From positions 186,001-250,000 of the forward strand of contig CACMTV010000001.1 in the NCBI GenBank assembly GCA_902616675.1: a stretch of DNA of 64,000 nt. Direction: 5' to 3'. Numbering within the stretch: the first letter of the stretch is position 1; every line of letters starts with the position of its first letter. The translations under genes and the position numbers were made by a program. This DNA comes from an uncultured Pelagibacteraceae bacterium (GTDB taxonomy: Bacteria; Pseudomonadota; Alphaproteobacteria; Pelagibacterales; Pelagibacteraceae). The notes beneath the pieces were generated by a model that searched no databases, had not been told where the DNA came from, and saw nothing but the letters and a program-made list of their open reading frames with translations. Below are positions 9,035 to 19,664 of the stretch, one piece after another.

Positions 9035-9427
9035 TTAATTTATTAATTTTTTCATTAAATTAAAAATTAAAAAGGCTAATAAAACCCCTAAAATATTAGC
9101 AAATAAATCATTTAATTCAAAAGCTCTATTAGGAATAATTAAGTGTAATAATTCAAATAATATTGAAGCGAAAAATAAAAAAGAGAAACTAAAAATTAAT
9201 TTTTTATTCTCAATATAAATAATGAAACCAAGAATACCTAAATAAAAAAAAAATATCGTATGATTTATTGAAGTACCGATTGGATTAGAAATAAGATCAG
9301 GTTGTTTTCCAAGGTCACTATAAAGCAAAAAACCAATTAGACTGCCCGGAAATAAGTATAAAATAAGCAAAACTATTAAAGATAAATAATATGTATATTT
9401 TATTACTTCAAATATAGTATTTTTCAT
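9035..9427 (-). CDS. VanZ-like membrane protein
   Basis: About 130 residues with four predicted helices. The segment ELLHLIIPNRAFELNDLFAN in the third to fourth helix region matches the E-h-x-Q/H-x-x-x-P-x-R-x-x-x-x-x-D signature of VanZ-like proteins. Function in non-resistant bacteria is unknown. I place the start at ATG 9425-9427 (MKNTIFEV) rather than a Met 16 codons upstream, because the longer form would overlap the divergent gpmA start. A TATAAT lies 9 bp upstream of this ATG on the same strand (complement of 9437-9442). Confidence 0.7.
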   Translation of the reverse strand: MKNTIFEVIKYTYYLSLIVLLILYLFPGSLIGFLLYSDLGKQPDLISNPIGTSINHTIFFFYLGILGFIIYIENKKLIFSFSFLFFASILFELLHLIIPNRAFELNDLFANILGVLLAFLIFNLMKKLIN

Positions 9428-9467
9428 TTTGATTTTATTATAGTACAAAATAATTGAATAAACTATT

Positions 9468-10187
9468 ATGAGCAAATTAATCCTTACTAGACATGGTCAA
9501 AGTACATGGAATGCAGAAAATAGATTTACAGGATGGGTAGATGTAGATCTATCAGAAAAAGGTATTAAAGAAGCAGAAAAATCAGGAGAGTTAATAAAAA
9601 AACTAAATCTCAAAATTGATATTTCTTATACCTCTTTTTTAAAGAGAGCGATTAAAACTTTAACTACTATACTTCAAAAAAATAATCTTGAGCTTAAATT
9701 TAATACTGCTTGGCAATTGAACGAAAGACACTATGGATCATTAACTGGGCTCAATAAAGAAGAAACTAAAAGCAAAATTGGTGAGGAGCAATTTAAAAAA
9801 TATAGAAGATCCTGGGATGTACCACCACCTCCAATGCCAGAAGATAGTAAATATCTATTAGATTTCAGTCCACTAAATGGAAGTATCCCGATAGGCATGA
9901 CACCTTTTACTGAGTCTTTAAAAAATACTTATGAAAGGGTAATACCTTTCTATGAAAATGAAATTAAAAAAAATCTCTTTGAGGGAAAAAATATTCTTAT
10001 TTCAGCTCATGGAAACTCCTTGAGGGCACTATGCAAATTTTTGTTTGAGATTTCAGACGATAAAATTAACGAATTAGAAATTCCAACTGGTAACCCATTA
10101 ATGATAGAATTTGAAAATAATTTAAAAATTAAAAAATATTTTTATTTAGATGAAGCTAGAGCTAAGAACATAATTTTTAATCAGTAA
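9468..10187 (+). CDS. gpmA: 2,3-bisphosphoglycerate-dependent phosphoglycerate mutase
   Basis: A 239-residue dPGM interconverting 3- and 2-phosphoglycerate. The phosphohistidine motif LTRHGQS carries His9, NRFTGWVDVDLS follows, LNERHYG gives the catalytic Glu near 90, and the second His181 lies in SAHGNSLRAL. Length matches the family. Cytoplasmic glycolysis/gluconeogenesis. It is divergent from the VanZ-like gene and overlaps the 3' end of murU by 11 bp. Confidence 0.94.
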   Translation: MSKLILTRHGQSTWNAENRFTGWVDVDLSEKGIKEAEKSGELIKKLNLKIDISYTSFLKRAIKTLTTILQKNNLELKFNTAWQLNERHYGSLTGLNKEETKSKIGEEQFKKYRRSWDVPPPPMPEDSKYLLDFSPLNGSIPIGMTPFTESLKNTYERVIPFYENEIKKNLFEGKNILISAHGNSLRALCKFLFEISDDKINELEIPTGNPLMIEFENNLKIKKYFYLDEARAKNIIFNQ

Positions 10188-10875
10188 TATCTAAATTTGA
10201 AATTTTGTTATACATATTTTCTGTATTAAGATGATAAAATTTTTGTCTACTTTCTAAACCGTAAAGCTTATTCTCTTCAATTAACTTGTCCCAAACTTCA
10301 TTCATCGAAAAAACTTTTTTATTAATCATGTTTAAGCAATTTCTGTCTATTAATTGTAGACCAGTGAAAATAAAATTGTTTTCTATATCTTTAGAAACAA
10401 TATTGTCTTTTAGATTAAAATCTCCTTTAAAAGAGTTATCGAAAGATAGTTTTTTATTAACCAATAACAAGCTTGGTTTTTTATTTTCAAAGTAAATTTT
10501 CTCTAAAGATTTCATTTCGTCTAAATAATTGGATAACCATAAAGTATCGGGGTTTAAAACAAAAAAAGGGTTTTTATCAAAAATTTTTGTCCCCTCTTTT
10601 ACCCCGCCACCAGTATCCAGTAGCAAATTTTTTTCATTAGAAATATCTATTTTTATGTTTGATTTAATATCCAAAATAAATTTTTCAATTTGATCTCCTA
10701 GGTGATGAACATTTATAATTATTTTTTCTACTCCATGATTTTCCAAAAGATTTATAGATCTCTCCAATAAATTTTTACTTCCTACCCTTATTAATGGCTT
10801 AGGTGTATCTAAGGTTAACGGTCTCATACGTGTTCCTAGTCCTGCAGCTAATATCATCGCATGTTTAACACTCAT
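10177..10875 (-). CDS. murU: N-acetylmuramate 1-phosphate uridylyltransferase-like nucleotidyltransferase
   Basis: A 232-residue sugar nucleotidyltransferase: the NTP-binding signature AAGLGTRMRPLT is at 10-21 and TPKPLIRV at 24-31, and VLNPDTLW is the metal-binding Asp region. Similar short enzymes in Pseudomonas (MurU) make UDP-MurNAc from MurNAc-1-P in peptidoglycan recycling. The start overlaps the kinase-like gene by 4 bp (ATGA), and the AmgK-MurU pairing is the main argument for this assignment over a generic glucose-1-phosphate thymidylyl/uridylyltransferase. Confidence 0.8.
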   Translation of the reverse strand: MSVKHAMILAAGLGTRMRPLTLDTPKPLIRVGSKNLLERSINLLENHGVEKIIINVHHLGDQIEKFILDIKSNIKIDISNEKNLLLDTGGGVKEGTKIFDKNPFFVLNPDTLWLSNYLDEMKSLEKIYFENKKPSLLLVNKKLSFDNSFKGDFNLKDNIVSKDIENNFIFTGLQLIDRNCLNMINKKVFSMNEVWDKLIEENKLYGLESRQKFYHLNTENMYNKISNLDITD

Positions 10876-11834
10876 AAAGTACTAAATTTTTTTAATCTTT
10901 TTATCTTAACGTGTTTATCAAAAAGTAATCGGAAATCTCTAAATATAGGGTTTTTAAGCCGTCTTTTAATTAAGCTCCAAGTATATGGTATATATTTTAA
11001 ATAAAACGACTTGTTATCCCTTTTGCTCAGCCTAACAAATATTCCTAAAATTTTTAAGTTTCGTTGAACCGATAAAATATCAAAATCATTTTTTAAATTC
11101 TGAAATAGTTCTTTCTTCAGTTTCGAGTTTGAGTAATAATATTTCAGTAATTTATTTTGTAAGTTAATTGGTAACTTAATCCTTACATCATCTATTAACG
11201 AAGCCACATCATAAAGAGGATTACCAATTATCGCGTCTTGACTGTCAATCAAACCAAAAGTTTTTTTGTTAATCATAATATTTGAGGCATGAAAATCTCT
11301 ATGAACAAAGGTATTATTTTTAAAATAAAGGTTTTTGTAAATTTTATTTAGTTCAATTTTTAAAATTTTTTTAATTTTGTTAATTTTCAAATTTTTTGAA
11401 CTAAACTTTAGATACCAATCAAAAAATAAATCAGACTCTTTATGAAGATTTTTTAAAGAATATTTTTGAAATTTAAATTTGTGTTTTCCAAAAAAATATT
11501 TTTTTTTAATTTTTATTTTTTGTAGTTTAAATATAATTTTTATTAAATTTTTGTAGTAATTTAATTTTTTTTTCTTTTTCAATATCATATCAAAAAAAGT
11601 TTTTTGTCCTAAGTCTGAAATTTCGATCATATTATGCTGATAGTGATTGCTTAAGAGTTTAGGTGCGATAATTATGTTTTGCTTGAGAATTTTATTTATT
11701 ATAGCATAAGCAATTAAATTTTTATATTTTTCTTTTTTTGCTTTTACTATAATTGAGGTTCTATTTCCTTTTTTCAATCTATAAAATTCCCTAAAAGAGG
11801 CATCTCCAGATATTTTTTTTAGCCTATAATTCAT
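10872..11834 (-). CDS. amgK: AmgK-like aminoglycoside-phosphotransferase-fold sugar kinase
   Basis: A 320-residue kinase of the APH/choline kinase fold. The catalytic loop FVHRDFHASNIM (HxDxxxxN type) and the metal-binding LIDSQDAIIGNPLYDVASL are both clear. In other proteobacteria AmgK phosphorylates MurNAc/GlcNAc at the anomeric carbon, feeding MurU. The middle of the protein is extremely rich in Lys, Ile, Phe and Asn (for example KKKKKLNYYKNL), extreme even for this genome. It lies between tsaE (11-bp overlap) and murU, the common alphaproteobacterial order. Confidence 0.78.
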   Translation of the reverse strand: MNYRLKKISGDASFREFYRLKKGNRTSIIVKAKKEKYKNLIAYAIINKILKQNIIIAPKLLSNHYQHNMIEISDLGQKTFFDMILKKKKKLNYYKNLIKIIFKLQKIKIKKKYFFGKHKFKFQKYSLKNLHKESDLFFDWYLKFSSKNLKINKIKKILKIELNKIYKNLYFKNNTFVHRDFHASNIMINKKTFGLIDSQDAIIGNPLYDVASLIDDVRIKLPINLQNKLLKYYYSNSKLKKELFQNLKNDFDILSVQRNLKILGIFVRLSKRDNKSFYLKYIPYTWSLIKRRLKNPIFRDFRLLFDKHVKIKRLKKFSTL

Positions 11835-12273
11835 TAAAGTTTTTCCATTTACCTGTACCAGTTAATCTTATTTTTCTCTCATTTTTATACTTAGCATAGT
11901 TTAGGTGAATTTCTAATTTGTCAGATGTTGGAATTTCTATTATACCTGGCCATTCTATAATTTTTATAGCATTTTCATTTTCTTGAAATATACCTAAATT
12001 ATTTAGCTCTTTTACATTTTGAATTCTGTAGAGATCGTAATGCATGATTTTACATTTTTTAAGATCGTATTCATATAACAAATTAAAAGTTGGGCTCAGT
12101 ACCTCCGTCGCCTTTGAACCTTCCTTTTTTTGTAAATAGTTAATCAAATATCTTGTAAATGTAGTTTTTCCAACTCCTATATCCCCTGACAAAAAAATAT
12201 AGTCTTTTTTTGTTAAGTGATCTGCTACTTTTTGTGAAAAGGAATTTAGTTGATCTAAAGATTTTATAATCAT
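11824..12273 (-). CDS. tsaE: tRNA threonylcarbamoyladenosine biosynthesis ATPase
   Basis: A 149-residue P-loop protein. Walker A GDIGVGKTT lies at 30-38, with PTFNLLYEY and a later HYDLYRI motif typical of TsaE. It assists TsaB and TsaD in making t6A37 on ANN-decoding tRNAs. A reduced TsaB is encoded in this window near 54.7 kb; tsaD is not seen here. It lies 11 bp from ahcY on the same strand. Confidence 0.92.
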   Translation of the reverse strand: MIIKSLDQLNSFSQKVADHLTKKDYIFLSGDIGVGKTTFTRYLINYLQKKEGSKATEVLSPTFNLLYEYDLKKCKIMHYDLYRIQNVKELNNLGIFQENENAIKIIEWPGIIEIPTSDKLEIHLNYAKYKNERKIRLTGTGKWKNFNEL

Positions 12274-12284
12274 TAGCTACTAAT

Positions 12285-13577
<1,293 letters not shown>

Positions 13578-13620
13578 TCAACGGTTTTTAACAATATAAA
13601 CTTCTCTAATCAAGCAAGAA

Positions 13621-15141
13621 CTAAGATAATATTTTTGGCAACAAAACTTCTACTTGGGCTCCTTTTTGATTAATTCTATTTGATGCCGCTATGGCGCCTT
13701 TATGAAGCTCTACTATGTTTTTAGCAATATTTAACCCTAATCCAGAGTGTTCTCCAAACTTAGATGGTCTATTACTATAAAATCTTTTGAAAATTTTTTG
13801 AGGCGAAGCTTCAGTAAAACCAGGACCTTGGTCTTTGATAGTCATAACAAAATTATTTGAGGTTTCCGTAAGATCGATTTCAATCTTTTGCTGGTCATTG
13901 CTGAAAGAAATAGCATTATCGAGTAAATTTGCTATTACTTGTTCTAGTCTATTTTCTATTCCAATTATAAAATAATTTTTTTCATCTTTATTTGAGAAAT
14001 TTGTTAAAATCTCAATTTTTTTATTTTGATTAATTAAGTCTTGTCTAAAATCTTCAACAACATTTAAAATTATTTTCATTAAGTTTACCTTTAACATTTT
14101 TTCTCGAGACAGTGAGGCTTCATCTTTTAGCATTTGGGAATAATCTGTAATCAATCTTTCAATTCTTTCTACATCATGATTGATTATCTCAAAAAGTTTA
14201 TTTCTATCTTTTTGATTATCTGTCTTATCTAAAAGTTCTGACGCGCCTTTTAAAGAAGCTAGTGGATTTCTTATTTCATGTGCTAAATCAGTAGAGAATG
14301 TCTCTGCTCGTGTGGTTCTTTTTTGTAGCTCTTTAGTCATTTCATCTATAGATTTTGTTAGTTTTCCCACTTCATCTTCTCTAACAAAAAACTTTTGAAT
14401 ATCTATGTTTTGATCAGATTTATTTTTTATTGCTTCAGTGAACGAGACTAAAAATCCAATTGGTTTTAAAATATATTTATTTAAAAATAATGAAAAAATT
14501 AAAATTACTAAAGCTATAGCTAAAACAGTTCTTATTATAAAATTTTTTCTTTCTGAAACAGCTAGTAAAATATTGTTTGCTTCGTTTGTCACCACTATAT
14601 AACCTGCTTTGACATCTTTCAATTTAAGCTCACTTATTGTACTTACGAAAAAAGAATTATTAATCTCATTTTCAATAGTAATTGGTTGGTCTTTATATTT
14701 TGTCTCAATAATATTTGTAATTAAACTTTGTTCAAATCCCTCCTCTAAAAAAGGTTCTATCTTAGTTTTCTTTTTTTCTACTCCTTCTTCGATAACTTCA
14801 TCAGATTTTTCAAAAACACTAGTATCCAAATCTAATATATTTGTATCACCAATTAATTCTAGTTTATTGGAGAAAAATTGAACCCTATCTAAACCTTGAA
14901 AAAGAAATCTTGTAGAAAGTAAAAATTGTTTGATACCTTCTTTATTAAATTCCACCCCAAGTCTCTCAATATGATCTGATGTATTATTTATTATAATGAA
15001 ATGACTAGAAGAAACTTTTTTTACTAAGTTTGGTTGAATTGCATTTAGATAAAGTATTGTAAATAAACCTAATACGGAAAAAATAGATAGGTTAAAAAGT
15101 AAGAACTTTCTTAAAATAGACGATGTTTTTTTCTTTTTCAT
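13621..15141 (-). CDS. chvG: ChvG-type stimulus-sensing histidine kinase
   Basis: A 506-residue membrane sensor. An N-terminal helix (about 13-33), a periplasmic sensor domain to about 200, a second helix (about 203-220) and a HAMP region lead to the dimerisation box DLAHEIRNPLASLKGA with His288. A HATPase domain with DQGPGF and GLGLNIAKNIVELH closes the protein. In other alphaproteobacteria ChvG responds to acid or envelope stress through ChvI. It shares one base with chvI, so the pair is translationally coupled. hprK and PTS genes that often follow chvG are not present here. Confidence 0.9.
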   Translation of the reverse strand: MKKKKTSSILRKFLLFNLSIFSVLGLFTILYLNAIQPNLVKKVSSSHFIIINNTSDHIERLGVEFNKEGIKQFLLSTRFLFQGLDRVQFFSNKLELIGDTNILDLDTSVFEKSDEVIEEGVEKKKTKIEPFLEEGFEQSLITNIIETKYKDQPITIENEINNSFFVSTISELKLKDVKAGYIVVTNEANNILLAVSERKNFIIRTVLAIALVILIFSLFLNKYILKPIGFLVSFTEAIKNKSDQNIDIQKFFVREDEVGKLTKSIDEMTKELQKRTTRAETFSTDLAHEIRNPLASLKGASELLDKTDNQKDRNKLFEIINHDVERIERLITDYSQMLKDEASLSREKMLKVNLMKIILNVVEDFRQDLINQNKKIEILTNFSNKDEKNYFIIGIENRLEQVIANLLDNAISFSNDQQKIEIDLTETSNNFVMTIKDQGPGFTEASPQKIFKRFYSNRPSKFGEHSGLGLNIAKNIVELHKGAIAASNRINQKGAQVEVLLPKILS

Positions 15142-15839
15142 TAACTAACATTCCATCTATATCCACTTCCATACCTTGTTTCAATTGCTGAAAATTTTTC
15201 ATCTACTCTTTTGAATTTCTTACGAATTCTTTTAACATGACTATCAATGGTTCTATCCTCAATTTCTGTGTTTTCTTTATAAGCAATATCCATTAAATGA
15301 GCTCTTTCTTTAATAACACCTGGTCTTTTGGCCAATTCTTTAACGATCAAGAATTCTGTTGTTGTGAGTTTATCAGGAAGTGCTTTGCCGTTCCACTCGC
15401 ACTCTAACTGGGAAGGATCTAATTTCAATTTTCCATGAGTAATTATATTTTTAGTATCTTCTGCTTTATCTGCTTTTTTTCTTAGTTGAACTCGAATTCT
15501 TTCAATTAAAATTTTCATTGAAAAACCTCCAGATTTTTTTACAAAATCATCAGCTCCGAGTTTTAAACCTAGTAATTCATCTACTTCTTCATCTTTAGAG
15601 GTCAAAAAAATTATTGGAATAGACATTTTTTTTCTTATTTTTTTTAATAATTCCTCTCCGTCCATTCTAGGCATTTTAATATCTAAAATGGCAAGGTCTG
15701 GAGGATTTCTTGTGAGACCTATCAAGGCAGACTCACCATCAATATATGTTTGAACTTTGAAACCTTCTCTTTCCAAGGCAATGCTAATGCTTGTTAAAAG
15801 ATTTCTGTCATCATCTACTAAAGCAATCGTGTGACTCAT
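15141..15839 (-). CDS. chvI: ChvI-type response regulator
   Basis: A 232-residue OmpR-class regulator. The receiver has acidic residues at 9-11 and phospho-acceptor Asp53 ([12 protein letters not shown]), with conserved Thr and Lys later (IFLTSKD, FVKKSG). The C-terminal winged helix contains [17 protein letters not shown] and [11 protein letters not shown] and ends YGSGYRWN. It acts as the DNA-binding partner of the adjacent ChvG kinase. Confidence 0.92.
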   Translation of the reverse strand: MSHTIALVDDDRNLLTSISIALEREGFKVQTYIDGESALIGLTRNPPDLAILDIKMPRMDGEELLKKIRKKMSIPIIFLTSKDEEVDELLGLKLGADDFVKKSGGFSMKILIERIRVQLRKKADKAEDTKNIITHGKLKLDPSQLECEWNGKALPDKLTTTEFLIVKELAKRPGVIKERAHLMDIAYKENTEIEDRTIDSHVKRIRKKFKRVDEKFSAIETRYGSGYRWNVS

Positions 15840-15889
15840 AATTAATTTTTCATAATTAAATTGTCAAAATTTAGGCGCCAACTTGTTTA

Positions 15890-18661
15890 TTAATGTGCCT
15901 CCCCCCAATTATATCCTGAATTTACATTTACTTCCAATGGAATTGAAAACATATGATGTTCAGAAGCTGATACGGAGGTCATAACTTTTTTTATCAATTT
16001 CTCATTGTTTTTTTGATTTTTTATCGAACTTTCAAAAACCAACTCATCATGGATCTGAAGTAACATTTTAGCACTAATTTTTTTTTCCTTTTCAGTTACT
16101 CTATCAATTTCAATCATTGCCAACCTTATAATGTCTGCTGCAGATCCCTGTATTGGAGCGTTAATTGCTGCCCTTTCTTGAAATGACCTGATGCTAAAAT
16201 TTTTATCATTAATACTTCTTAAATGGATTCTTCTACCAAATATATTATTTACATACCCATTTTTTCTACAAAATTTTATCGTACTGTTCATATAATCTTT
16301 TATCTCAGGAAACTTTTTAAAGTATTCATTAATAAAATCTTGAGCTTCTTGATTTGAAACTGAAATTTGCTTTGCTAAACCATATTGAGTTATTCCATAT
16401 ATTATACCAAAGTTAATTGCTTTTGCTTTTCTTCTTAAATCTTCGTCTATTTTCTTAATAGGAACACCAAAAACTTGGCTAGCAGTTAAAGAATGAATAT
16501 CTTCATTATTTTTAAAAGCTTTTTTTAGTTCTTTTACGTCTGCCATATCGGCAAGTATTCTCATTTCAATTTGGCTATAATCAGCAGATATTAGTATGTT
16601 ACCCTTATCTGCAACAAACGCTTTTCTAATTTCTTTTCCATCAGCAGACTTGATTGGGATATTTTGTAAATTTGGATCGCTAGAAGCAAGTCTACCGGTA
16701 TTTGTTGCTGCTAATAAGAATGAAGTATGAACTCTTTTAGTTTTTTTATTTATATGATCTTGTAAAGCGTCGGTGTAAGTGCTTTTCAATTTAGAGTCTT
16801 GTCTCCACTCAATGATAAGTTTCGGGAATTTATGACCTGTCAATGCCAAATCTTCTAATACTTTAGCGCTTGTTGCTAAACTGCCTTTTTTTGTTTTCTT
16901 AAGTTTGGCAATCTTTAAGTCGTTATAGATTATTTCTCCTAATTGTTTTGTGGAGCCTATATTAAATTTTTTTCCTGAAATTTTATAAATCTCATTCTCT
17001 TTTTTAATTAGTCTTTCTTCAAATTTTTTAGATAATTTTTTTAGATAGCTATCATCAATTTTTATTCCGTTCATTTCTAATTTAGATAATAATTTAACCA
17101 TTGGCTTTTCAAATACTTCATATATTTTACTGAGTTTCTCACTGTCTACTCGATCTTTTAAAATATTATAAAGACGCAATGTAACATCGGCATCCTCTGC
17201 AGCATATTTTGTAGCTTCTTCAAGATTTACATCAGAAAAATTTAATTGTTTTTTACCTGAGCCCACTATTTCTTTATATGCTATTGTTTTATGTCCTAAA
17301 TGGATCTCAGACAAGGTATCCATGTTATGCCTATTATTTCCAGCATCTAAAGTATATGAAAGAAGCATCGTATCTTCTATTGGTTCAATACTGACTCCAT
17401 ATTTTTTAAAAATCATATAATCATATTTGATATTTTGACCAACTTTTTTTATACTTTGATCTTCAAGAATACTTTTTAACTTTTTGATAACAAATTCTTT
17501 GCTTAAACTTTTGAAGTTTTTATGGGCAACAGGGATATAATAAGCTTCATTTATATCATAACAAAAAGAAATGCCTACAAGTTCAGCGTCCATAGGATTA
17601 AGTGATGAAGTCTCACAATCAACAGATATTATTGATTTTTCATTCAATTTTTTTATTAATTTATCTAAGTCAGATTCGTTAAGTACATTTTTATAATTAT
17701 TTGTATTAACTTTTGGCGTTTTGTTAATATTTCCTTTTTCCTTTTTTGAATTTCTAACATCTTCGCCATAAAAACTAATTACTTGACTTAATAGTCTGTT
17801 AAATTCCATTTCTCTCAGAAAATTAAATAGCGTCTCTTTATTGATATCTTTCAAAATAAAACTACTCAATTCATCTTTTACGGGAACATTGGACTTTAAA
17901 GTTACTAATTCTCTACTTAATAAAGCTTTGTCTTTATTTTCTAATAATGTTTGTCTTCTTTTATTTTGTTTAATTTCAGAAGCTTTGTTTAGTAAAGTAT
18001 CTAAAGTTTTGTATTTATTTATTAGTTCAGCAGCAGTTTTTATACCAATTCCTGGTACGCCAGGTATATTATCAGAAGAGTCTCCAGCTAATGATTGAAC
18101 ATCTATGACCTGATTTGGTTTTACTCCAAACTTTTCTATAACTTCTTTTTCCCCTATAACTTTACTTTTCATAGGGTCATACAATCTTATATCTTTTGAA
18201 ACGAGTTGCATTAAATCTTTATCAGATGAAATGATCGTTACTTTTGCTCCCACCTGAGTAATTTGTTTTGCATACGTTGCGATTAAATCATCAGCTTCGT
18301 AATTTAAAAGTTCTATTGATGGTAAGTTAAAAGCTTTAACAGATTTTCTTATATATTCAAATTGAGGCGCTAAATCCTCGGGTGCTTCACTTCTATTTGC
18401 CTTGTACTCTTTGTAGATTTCATTCCTGAAATTTTTTCTAGCAGAGTCAAAAATTACTGCAAAATGAGTTGGTTTTTCTTTGCTATCATCAGCTCTCGAG
18501 TCTTCTAAAAGTTTAAACAGCATTGAACAAAATCCACTTACTGCTCCTGTAGGTAAACCATCACTTTTTCTTGAAAGAGGCGGTAAAGCGTAATAAGCTC
18601 TAAAAATATAACCTGAGCCATCAATTAAATAAAAATGATCTGACTTTTTAATTTTGCTCAT
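15890..18661 (-). CDS. polA: DNA polymerase I
   Basis: A 923-residue full-length PolA. The N-terminal 5' nuclease domain (about 1-290) has YEADDLIAT and SSDKDLMQL motifs. The proofreading domain appears intact, with the exonuclease I DxE motif in SVDCETSSL near 350. The polymerase domain carries motif A (SADYSQIEMRI), motif B (RRKAKAINFGIIYG) and motif C (QIHDELVFE, His871-Asp872-Glu873). It fills gaps and removes RNA primers. It is divergent from the ABC ATPase gene, with 39 bp between starts. Confidence 0.96.
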   Translation of the reverse strand: MSKIKKSDHFYLIDGSGYIFRAYYALPPLSRKSDGLPTGAVSGFCSMLFKLLEDSRADDSKEKPTHFAVIFDSARKNFRNEIYKEYKANRSEAPEDLAPQFEYIRKSVKAFNLPSIELLNYEADDLIATYAKQITQVGAKVTIISSDKDLMQLVSKDIRLYDPMKSKVIGEKEVIEKFGVKPNQVIDVQSLAGDSSDNIPGVPGIGIKTAAELINKYKTLDTLLNKASEIKQNKRRQTLLENKDKALLSRELVTLKSNVPVKDELSSFILKDINKETLFNFLREMEFNRLLSQVISFYGEDVRNSKKEKGNINKTPKVNTNNYKNVLNESDLDKLIKKLNEKSIISVDCETSSLNPMDAELVGISFCYDINEAYYIPVAHKNFKSLSKEFVIKKLKSILEDQSIKKVGQNIKYDYMIFKKYGVSIEPIEDTMLLSYTLDAGNNRHNMDTLSEIHLGHKTIAYKEIVGSGKKQLNFSDVNLEEATKYAAEDADVTLRLYNILKDRVDSEKLSKIYEVFEKPMVKLLSKLEMNGIKIDDSYLKKLSKKFEERLIKKENEIYKISGKKFNIGSTKQLGEIIYNDLKIAKLKKTKKGSLATSAKVLEDLALTGHKFPKLIIEWRQDSKLKSTYTDALQDHINKKTKRVHTSFLLAATNTGRLASSDPNLQNIPIKSADGKEIRKAFVADKGNILISADYSQIEMRILADMADVKELKKAFKNNEDIHSLTASQVFGVPIKKIDEDLRRKAKAINFGIIYGITQYGLAKQISVSNQEAQDFINEYFKKFPEIKDYMNSTIKFCRKNGYVNNIFGRRIHLRSINDKNFSIRSFQERAAINAPIQGSAADIIRLAMIEIDRVTEKEKKISAKMLLQIHDELVFESSIKNQKNNEKLIKKVMTSVSASEHHMFSIPLEVNVNSGYNWGEAH

Positions 18662-18700
18662 AATTTATAATACCTAAATTTAATGTTATAATAAAATTTT

Positions 18701-19633
18701 ATGATTAAAACTGCTTTATCTGTTGAAAACCTCTCTAAGGTGTATTTACAAGACAAAAAAAAGTCTTCAAAGATAAATGCACTAAATAATATTAGTCTAG
18801 AGGTAAAACAGGGCGAAATTTTCGGTTTATTGGGGCCAAACGGCGCGGGCAAAACAACTTTTTTAAATATATTAGCAGGGACAGTTATTAAAACAAACGG
18901 AAAGGTAAATGTTTGGGGGTTTGATCTTGATAAAAATCCAAGACAAGTTAGAGCATCGATTGGCATAGTTCCTCAAGAAGTGAATTTAGATGCTTTCTTT
19001 AGCCCAAAAAAGTTATTAGATTTACAGGCAGGTCTTTATGGGATTAAAGACAGTCAAAAAATAACAGAAACAATTTTAAAGTTAGTTTCCTTAGAAAATC
19101 AGGCAGATAGTTATTCAAGAAATTTATCAGGAGGTATGAAAAGAAGATTATTAATTGCTAAGGCTATGGTTCACCAACCGCCAATACTTGTTTTGGATGA
19201 ACCAACCGCAGGTGTTGACGTTGAGTTAAGAAAAAATCTTTGGGAAAATGTTAAAGAACTTAACAAAATAGGAGTAACAATAATTTTAACAACACACTAT
19301 TTGTTTGAAGCTCAAGAAATGTGTAATCGAATAGCAATTATTAATAAAGGAAATTTAGTTGCTTTAGAAACTACAAAAAAACTTTTAGATAGAATAAAAG
19401 TAAAAAAAATCATATTTAAACTGAAAGAATTTGAATCAAATATTACTCTTGAACTGCCAAATGTAGAATTTTTAATAGAATCAAATGATACAATTGCAGT
19501 GAATTATGAAAAAGACTTAATTAACTTCGAACAATTAATAAATTATCTTAAACAAAAAAACTTGAAAATTCTTGATATTTCGATTGACGAGGGAGACCTT
19601 GAAGATGTTTTCATTAAATTAACAAAAAACTAG
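18701..19633 (+). CDS. ABC transporter ATP-binding protein (ABC-2 exporter type), no permease adjacent
   Basis: A 310-residue ATPase: Walker A GLLGPNGAGKTT (43-54), signature LSGGMKRRLLIAKAM, and Walker B ILVLDEPTAGVD, followed by an ~85-residue C-terminal extension. The pattern matches the CcmA/NodI/YadG group, which normally pairs with an ABC-2 permease encoded next door. Here the next gene is bioY, 31 bp downstream, and no ABC-2 permease is in the window. It does not look like an EcfA-type ATPase. TATAAT lies 8 bp before the ATG (18687-18692). Confidence 0.87.
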   Translation: MIKTALSVENLSKVYLQDKKKSSKINALNNISLEVKQGEIFGLLGPNGAGKTTFLNILAGTVIKTNGKVNVWGFDLDKNPRQVRASIGIVPQEVNLDAFFSPKKLLDLQAGLYGIKDSQKITETILKLVSLENQADSYSRNLSGGMKRRLLIAKAMVHQPPILVLDEPTAGVDVELRKNLWENVKELNKIGVTIILTTHYLFEAQEMCNRIAIINKGNLVALETTKKLLDRIKVKKIIFKLKEFESNITLELPNVEFLIESNDTIAVNYEKDLINFEQLINYLKQKNLKILDISIDEGDLEDVFIKLTKN

Positions 19634-19664
19634 ATAATTTCTTTAAATAGAGGTAAATTCTTTT

